NCBI GenBank assembly: GCA_030619185.1
Contig: JAUXBW010000072.1
Location: 1 to 9,532, forward strand
Direction: 5' to 3'
DNA length: 9,532 nucleotides
Origin: Methyloprofundus sp.
GTDB lineage: Bacteria; Pseudomonadota; Gammaproteobacteria; Methylococcales; Methylomonadaceae
Shown here: in pieces, positions 5,886-9,532 of the stretch
Numbering within the stretch: position 1 is the stretch's first letter
How the letters are laid out: each line of letters begins with the position of its first letter
Program-made: the position numbers and the translations under genes
Notes under the pieces: generated by a model
What the model saw: the letters and a program-made list of their open reading frames with translations, nothing else
Databases searched by the model: none
Told to the model about the DNA's origin: nothing

Positions 5886-6869
5886 TTACTGTAAAATTCC
5901 TTCCAGCGAGTGCCCATCTACCTCAATAATCTCTTTAAGCTTTTTCAAACCATCCATTTGAATCTGACGAACCCGCTCACGAGTCACGCCCAGCTCCCCC
6001 GCTACAACTTCAAGTGTTGCATTCTCATAACCACATAAGCCATAACGACGACAAATCACTTCCTCCTGTTTTTTGGATAACCTAGACAACCAGGTTCTAA
6101 TATTATCCTTAATACCATCCTCATGCACCTGGTCTAGTAAACTACTGGCTCCAACATCCGTAATGGTGTCAACCAAAGTTCTGTCTGAATCAAAAGGGCT
6201 GGGCGCATCCATGGATGTCACACGCTCATTTAATTTAAGCATTTTCTCTACCAGCTTCACCGGCTTACTTAGGTATTCGGCAATATCCTCCGCACGGGGC
6301 TCTGTCACCAATGTTTGCCGTAAATGCCTCTGCGCCTTTAAATACACGCTCATTTCCTTAAGCACATGAATAGGCAGCCGTATGGTACGCGATTGATTCA
6401 TAATGGCACGCTCTATGGTTTGCCGTATCCACCAGGTAGCATAGGTAGAAAAACGAAAACCCAACTCAGGATCAAATTTTTCTACTGCACGGATTAAACC
6501 CAAATTCCCCTCTTCAATCAAATCCAGCAAAGGTAAGCCCCGATTCAAATATCGGCGTGCAATTTTTACGACCAGACATAAGTTACTTTCTATCATAATC
6601 TGACGTGCTTTTTTATCTCCCTGTATCACCTGCGTTCCGTACAACTTCTCCTGCTCCGCTGTTAATAATGTCGATCGACTCAAATCATTAAGGTAATACC
6701 TTGTTGCATCAAAGTTATGATCTTTTTTCTCCTGCACTTCCGGCACGGGGTCGACCAGAGCGCCCTCAACCTCAACAACATCACTATCGACGACCTCAGA
6801 AGCACCCCTATCGATACTTTCAGGTATAGACGTATTATTGCCTGTCGTACTCATTAATTCTTCCGTCAT
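5886..6869 (-). CDS. rpoS: RNA polymerase sigma factor RpoS
   Basis: RpoS is the stationary-phase and general-stress sigma factor. The 327-residue product is close to the E. coli length. Residues 1-50 form a variable acidic tail. Region 1.2 begins at [10 protein letters not shown] (54-63). Region 2 carries [15 protein letters not shown] and [18 protein letters not shown] (116-133), with the -10 recognition helix [18 protein letters not shown] (139-156). Region 4.2 ends in [10 protein letters not shown] (295-304), the -35-binding helix-turn-helix. The PIHVLKE segment after region 2 favours RpoS over RpoD or RpoH, as does the nlpD neighbour. The start at 6869 is fixed by AGGAG (6880-6876) six bases upstream. 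Its TAA stop coincides with the TTA flank of repeat copy C. Cys98 replaces the Arg found at that position in E. coli RpoS. Confidence 0.96.
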   Translation of the reverse strand: MTEELMSTTGNNTSIPESIDRGASEVVDSDVVEVEGALVDPVPEVQEKKDHNFDATRYYLNDLSRSTLLTAEQEKLYGTQVIQGDKKARQIMIESNLCLVVKIARRYLNRGLPLLDLIEEGNLGLIRAVEKFDPELGFRFSTYATWWIRQTIERAIMNQSRTIRLPIHVLKEMSVYLKAQRHLRQTLVTEPRAEDIAEYLSKPVKLVEKMLKLNERVTSMDAPSPFDSDRTLVDTITDVGASSLLDQVHEDGIKDNIRTWLSRLSKKQEEVICRRYGLCGYENATLEVVAGELGVTRERVRQIQMDGLKKLKEIIEVDGHSLEGILQ

Positions 6870-6913
6870 TATTAACTCCTATTTTTCTTATTCTTTTTAG
6901 CATTAACCCCCTA

Positions 6914-7618
6914 TCATTTAGATAAATAATTCAAAGGGTTAACAGACTTACCATTTTTTCTAATCTCAAAATGTAAAGCAGGCTTAGCATCGACTCCGAT
7001 TCCCATCTCGGCAATAAGTTGACCCTTTTTTACTTTTTGACCTTCTTTAACCAGTAAGCGACGGTTATGCGCATAAGCACTTAAATATAAATAATTATGC
7101 TTAATAATTAATAAATTTCCATATCCAAGCAAACCACTTCCGCTATAGACAACAAGACCCGCCTCTGCCGCTTTAATTTTCTGTCCAACACGGCCTGCGA
7201 TATCAATACCTTTATTCCCGGTATGATAAAAATTTTTCAATAATCGCCCTCGCACCGGCCACTGCCAGTACAACTTTAACACCTTTCTGTTATTTATTGA
7301 AATACTTGATGTTTTTTTATTTGATTTCTTCTTAATTTGAGTCTTTTTATGCTTTGTTCCGCGAAATAACTTTAGCTTTTGACCCTGGTAGATTTTATAG
7401 GGGGGAGAGATGCCATTCCATGCTGCCAGGCGCTTATAACCGTGTCCTGAGCGAAAACCGATCGAATATAGGGTGTCGCCTTTTTTTACGGTGTAATAAG
7501 AGCCTTTAGTCAGGTCACGCTTATGAGGCTGTACAGGCGCTTTTGATTGAACACCAGCACACCCTGCCAGAAACATAGCCATAATGATAAATGAGACAAC
7601 TCGATTAAACTGACACAT
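6914..7618 (-). CDS. nlpD: NlpD-like LysM/LytM lipoprotein, amidase activator
   Basis: NlpD is an envelope lipoprotein that activates the septal amidase AmiC. The 234-residue product has a lipoprotein signal with lipobox LAGC and Cys20 as the acylation site. A LysM peptidoglycan-binding domain follows (about 41-85, starting YYTVKKGDTLYSIG), then a lysine- and serine-rich linker (86-112) and a C-terminal LytM/M23 domain (about 118-232). The peptidase metal ligands are degenerate: the first His of HxxxD is Asn135 (Asp139 remains), and the HxH motif reads ALH (His216 only). It should therefore regulate rather than cut, like E. coli NlpD. It is shorter than E. coli NlpD (379 residues), mainly in the linker. 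No good ribosome binding site precedes the ATG at 7618. The gene ends 44 bp before rpoS, and in E. coli the main rpoS promoter lies inside nlpD. Confidence 0.9.
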   Translation of the reverse strand: MCQFNRVVSFIIMAMFLAGCAGVQSKAPVQPHKRDLTKGSYYTVKKGDTLYSIGFRSGHGYKRLAAWNGISPPYKIYQGQKLKLFRGTKHKKTQIKKKSNKKTSSISINNRKVLKLYWQWPVRGRLLKNFYHTGNKGIDIAGRVGQKIKAAEAGLVVYSGSGLLGYGNLLIIKHNYLYLSAYAHNRRLLVKEGQKVKKGQLIAEMGIGVDAKPALHFEIRKNGKSVNPLNYLSK

Positions 7619-7681
7619 AAGTGAATTTAGACATGCGCAGAAAACAACTTATGCATATTTGAAAATAACAATAAGACACGG

Positions 7682-8176
7682 CTATTTATTGAGTAGCAAT
7701 AATTCTTTTGCCCGATTAATTTGAGCAGCTAGATAGCTAGAACCACCCCGATCAGGATGATTTTTTAACATTAACTTACGATGAGCATCAATGATTTCCT
7801 GGCGAGTTGCCGAGAGACTCACACCCAAAATCTTATATGCCTCCTCCACCGTCATAACACCCGAATGACGAACATTCCCTGGCTTATCTGACGTATGTCC
7901 TCGCTGCTGACGATACATTTGCCACAATCGCTGTAACTGAGGAGCATAGCGCAAAGCGACAGGCAAAAAACGCGACACAAACGCAGCAAGCACAGTAACA
8001 ACTGCAACTATCCAGCTTAAGCGCCCCATAACAGCCAAAAGCAAAAAACTCAGCGCGATTACCGACACAATACTTTTTTTAATAAAACGCTTACGTTCCT
8101 CTGCCGTTTTTTGCGAAAAAGCTTTTATCCAAAAAAAAGCAGCCATAATAAAAACTAATATATAAACTCTAATCAA
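7682..8176 (-). CDS. Membrane J-domain protein, TIM14/Pam18-like
   Basis: J-domain proteins recruit and stimulate DnaK-type Hsp70 chaperones. The 164-residue product has an N-terminal hydrophobic segment (about 3-20) and a second hydrophobic region (about 36-75, probably two segments), and ends in a J domain (108-162) with the catalytic HPD at 140-142. The C-terminal placement and the wording [22 protein letters not shown] and [11 protein letters not shown] resemble the TIM14/Pam18 class that anchors Hsp70 to a membrane. It lacks the Gly/Phe and zinc-finger regions of DnaJ. The start is TTG at 8176, chosen because AAGGG (8188-8184) lies seven bases upstream; the next in-frame ATG (codon 11) would cut the first membrane segment. 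It lies 63 bp upstream of nlpD on the same strand. Its client process is unknown. Confidence 0.85.
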   Translation of the reverse strand: MIRVYILVFIMAAFFWIKAFSQKTAEERKRFIKKSIVSVIALSFLLLAVMGRLSWIVAVVTVLAAFVSRFLPVALRYAPQLQRLWQMYRQQRGHTSDKPGNVRHSGVMTVEEAYKILGVSLSATRQEIIDAHRKLMLKNHPDRGGSSYLAAQINRAKELLLLNK

Positions 8177-8290
8177 AATCCATCCCTTTTATCTTGTCAT
8201 TACTTTGTAAAAACCTAATTTAATCTAAAACGATGGAGCAGGTTTGTCATGACCCTGTACCTATAATTATTACCCGAAAAGCCAGGTCTA

Positions 8291-8827
8291 TTACCAATAC
8301 TCAGGCTTATTAAGTGCTTCTACACAATACGAATGACCAGTAATTGGTTCAATTTCATCATTCAGCAATGATTGACCTAGCCACCCTTCCGGGTAGGTTA
8401 ATTTTAAAGGGGCTTTTACTACTTTTTCAACAAGAGGGCTAAATCCAACCTTAGCGTAAAAATCAGGATCACCATAAGTAAACGCCAGCTCCACTTCATT
8501 CTCTTTTAAGGTGTTAAGGCCAAAATTAATCAACTTCTGACCTATTCCTTTTCCTTGAAAGCTTGTGTGTATTGCAACGGGGCCCAAAAGAAAAGCATTA
8601 ACCTCGCTTTCAAATACCAACCTAGAAAAAATGATACTACCGATGACTTGCTCACTTTCAATCGCTACAAAACCATAAAGGTCATAACTATCAGTACTAA
8701 TCATTAACTCATAGGCTAAGTTACCTATTAACAAGCCTTCTGATTGCCCTTCCGAGTCTGAAAATGTCTGAGTGAATAGCTGCTTAATTTCTTCAATGTT
8801 GCCTGAATTATATGTTGAAAGCTTCAT
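8291..8827 (-). CDS. GNAT family N-acetyltransferase, YhbS-like
   Basis: GNAT enzymes move an acetyl group from acetyl-CoA to an amine; the substrate here is unknown. The 178-residue product has the GNAT fold signature: strand 4 LLGPVAI (80-86) followed by the pyrophosphate-binding loop QGKGIG (91-96) and helix QKLINFGL. YGDPDFYAKVGFSPL in the second half is typical of the YhbS-type group (COG3153). The start at 8827 has AAAGG (8839-8835) seven bases upstream, and the gene ends with tandem stops TAA TAG. It lies 114 bp upstream of the J-domain gene with no obvious terminator between, so partial cotranscription is possible but not shown. Its codon use is AT-rich like its neighbours. Confidence 0.88.
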   Translation of the reverse strand: MKLSTYNSGNIEEIKQLFTQTFSDSEGQSEGLLIGNLAYELMISTDSYDLYGFVAIESEQVIGSIIFSRLVFESEVNAFLLGPVAIHTSFQGKGIGQKLINFGLNTLKENEVELAFTYGDPDFYAKVGFSPLVEKVVKAPLKLTYPEGWLGQSLLNDEIEPITGHSYCVEALNKPEYW

Positions 8828-9020
8828 TTATTTGCCTTTATGTAGTAAATTTTCCAGTTATTAACTCCCAAATCAATCTCTCGTTTTTCTGCCTCCTAAG
8901 CGCATACCAAATTTTTAACTTAGTTTTCTATATCTTCCTTATTTATGTGTATCAAGGCAATAAAATCGTGAAATAAAAAGCCCCACTGCTTATTGTCGTT
9001 TTGAGCGTAAGCGTGCAGTC

Positions 9021-9042
9021 CCCCTCCTTTAGTAAGGAGGGG
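9021..9042. repeat. G/C-rich hairpin followed by a second G-rich block
   Basis: CCCCTCCTT (9021-9029) and AAGGAGGGG (9034-9042) form a perfect 9-bp stem with a TAGT loop. It is followed by TTAGGGGAGG (9043-9052), which repeats the right arm's G-rich pattern and could compete for pairing with the left arm. Neither strand shows a T run directly after the stem, so this is not a standard terminator. It may be a small interspersed repeat, which cannot be confirmed from a single copy. Confidence 0.55.
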
Positions 9043-9189
9043 TTAGGGGAGGTTTTATTAGATAATACTCGACTCTTTGTGCTACGGTTTGTACAAATAA
9101 ACATGGCATAAAAAACCATTCTTTGTTTGTAAACATTGCACCATTAAGAATCTATATCGCACCAAAATAGGATATTACAGCTCACCTTC

Positions 9190-9214
9190 AATACCAACTA
9201 AATCACTTGGTATT
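9190..9214 (+). terminator. AT-rich hairpin of uncertain role
   Basis: AATACCAA (9190-9197) and TTGGTATT (9207-9214) form a perfect 8-bp stem with a 9-base loop. On the plus strand the sequence continues TTACCC, so there are four T residues in a row across the stem end. No gene in the window would end here on the plus strand, so a terminator role is tentative; an operator or RNA structure is equally possible. Confidence 0.3.
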
Positions 9215-9288
9215 TTACCCTATATAAATCAACACACTACAACCATACTGTATATGGCATAGTTATTGTTGTGACCTCATAGACGTTA

Positions 9289-9404
9289 GGTAACTTGCAA
9301 TAAATAACCTCCCCATATTGCGCAGAATTAGTGTTCGTCTTCAAGGCGTAGAAGAAAAACAAAAAGACTAACAAGATGGGTGGGGTATTTGTTGCGAGTT
9401 ACCT
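9289..9404 (-). repeat. MITE-like palindromic element, copy B
   Basis: This 116-bp copy of the element at 4218-4375 lies in the opposite orientation. Its minus-strand sequence matches copy A almost base for base over the outer 34 positions and again from ACGCCTTGAAG to the far end. It lacks about 43 bp of copy A's central loop, with a one-base indel elsewhere. The left tip has GGTAACTTGC instead of GGTAACTCGC. Flanks are TTA (9286-9288) and TGA (9405-9407), an imperfect match to the TTA pair around the other copies. No coding capacity. Confidence 0.85.
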
Positions 9405-9483
9405 GAGTAAGTGCCATTTTTTTAAGATGTCTGAGTTCAGCGTTAATCCGTGTTTTTATTCCACATTTAAAGATAGAACAATT

Positions 9484-9532
9484 ATGCTATTTGCTCGTAA
9501 CAAAAAAAACCCCATCACTATTGCAGATAAAA
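9484..9532 (+). CDS. Possible start of a plus-strand gene, truncated by window edge
   Basis: An ATG at 9484 opens 16 codons (MLFARNKKNPITIADK) that stay open to the window end. Upstream, AAAGAT around 9469 is only a weak ribosome binding site. The peptide is too short to recognise. The Arg/Lys/Asn-rich beginning could be a cytoplasmic N-terminus. It may equally be chance. Confidence 0.35.
   Translation, partial: MLFARNKKNPITIADK

Larger units (their letters stand above)
8828..9288. other. Non-coding interval with several inverted repeats
   Basis: No reading frame of useful length or recognisable product is present on either strand. The interval is AT-rich apart from a C/G-rich hairpin at 9021-9042. 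It holds an interrupted dyad (ACTGC...GCAGT, about 8985-9019), a 10-bp palindrome TTTGTACAAA (9088-9097) and an 8-bp stem at 9190-9214. I see no tRNA, CRISPR or insertion-sequence ends. The density of palindromes suggests layered small repeats or an untranslated RNA rather than a decayed gene. Confidence 0.6.

Noticed and set aside
5844..5888. Repeat copy C as a classical Rho-independent terminator
   Set aside because: The stem is strong enough but no T run follows on either strand, so it cannot be called an intrinsic terminator from sequence alone.
3959..8253. Palindrome GTCATGAC at 3959-3966 and again at 8246-8253, upstream of plsX and of the J-domain gene
   Set aside because: The flanks do not match, and two copies of an 8-mer in 9.5 kb are not convincing without further conservation.
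9246..9260. Possible LexA/SOS box starting TACTGTATAT
   Set aside because: The required CAG at the far side (CTG-N10-CAG) is absent, and no gene is positioned to be controlled.

Overview
The window looks like chromosomal DNA from a gammaproteobacterium of fairly low GC content. The evidence is gene order: yceF diverging from yceD-rpmF, followed by plsX-fabH-fabD-fabG-acpP, is the arrangement known from Escherichia coli and its relatives, and nlpD directly upstream of rpoS is another gammaproteobacterial hallmark. An aquatic lineage such as the methanotrophic Methylococcales would fit, but nothing here proves the order or genus. There is no phage, plasmid, CRISPR or defence locus.

Layout. Positions 1-3921 hold the type II fatty acid synthesis block on the minus strand. 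In transcription order it is plsX, fabH, fabD, fabG, then the first 40 codons of acpP, with overlaps or gaps of 10 bp or less up to fabG. An AT-rich hairpin and a candidate promoter separate fabG from acpP. Positions 3922-4412 are a 491-bp gap holding a candidate plsX promoter, a strong minus-strand terminator and a 158-bp palindromic repeat. rpmF (L32) and yceD (DUF177, 23S rRNA accumulation) follow at 4413-5113, read from a strong sigma70-type promoter at 5123-5152 that leaves almost no 5' leader. yceF (Maf-type m7GTP pyrophosphatase) diverges at 5163-5750. It converges on rpoS (5886-6869), and an internally deleted copy of the same repeat lies exactly between them. Upstream of rpoS come an nlpD-like LysM/LytM lipoprotein gene, a membrane J-domain protein gene of the TIM14 type, and a GNAT acetyltransferase gene, all on the minus strand. 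Positions 8828-9483 are non-coding, with several inverted repeats and a third copy of the repeat. A new plus-strand reading frame may begin at 9484.

How the genes work together. PlsX makes acyl-phosphate from acyl-ACP for phospholipid synthesis. FabD loads malonyl onto ACP, FabH performs the first condensation, FabG reduces the ketoacyl-ACP, and AcpP carries the chain. The neighbouring yceD-rpmF pair ties this block to large-subunit ribosome production. NlpD-like proteins activate septal cell-wall amidases, and RpoS directs stationary-phase and stress transcription.

The least ordinary content is a family of short palindromic, MITE-like elements in three copies at different stages of internal deletion. 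One supplies a terminator-like structure at the rpoS stop codon, and another sits inside what is normally a continuous rpmF-plsX operon. I see no previously undescribed multi-gene system here.
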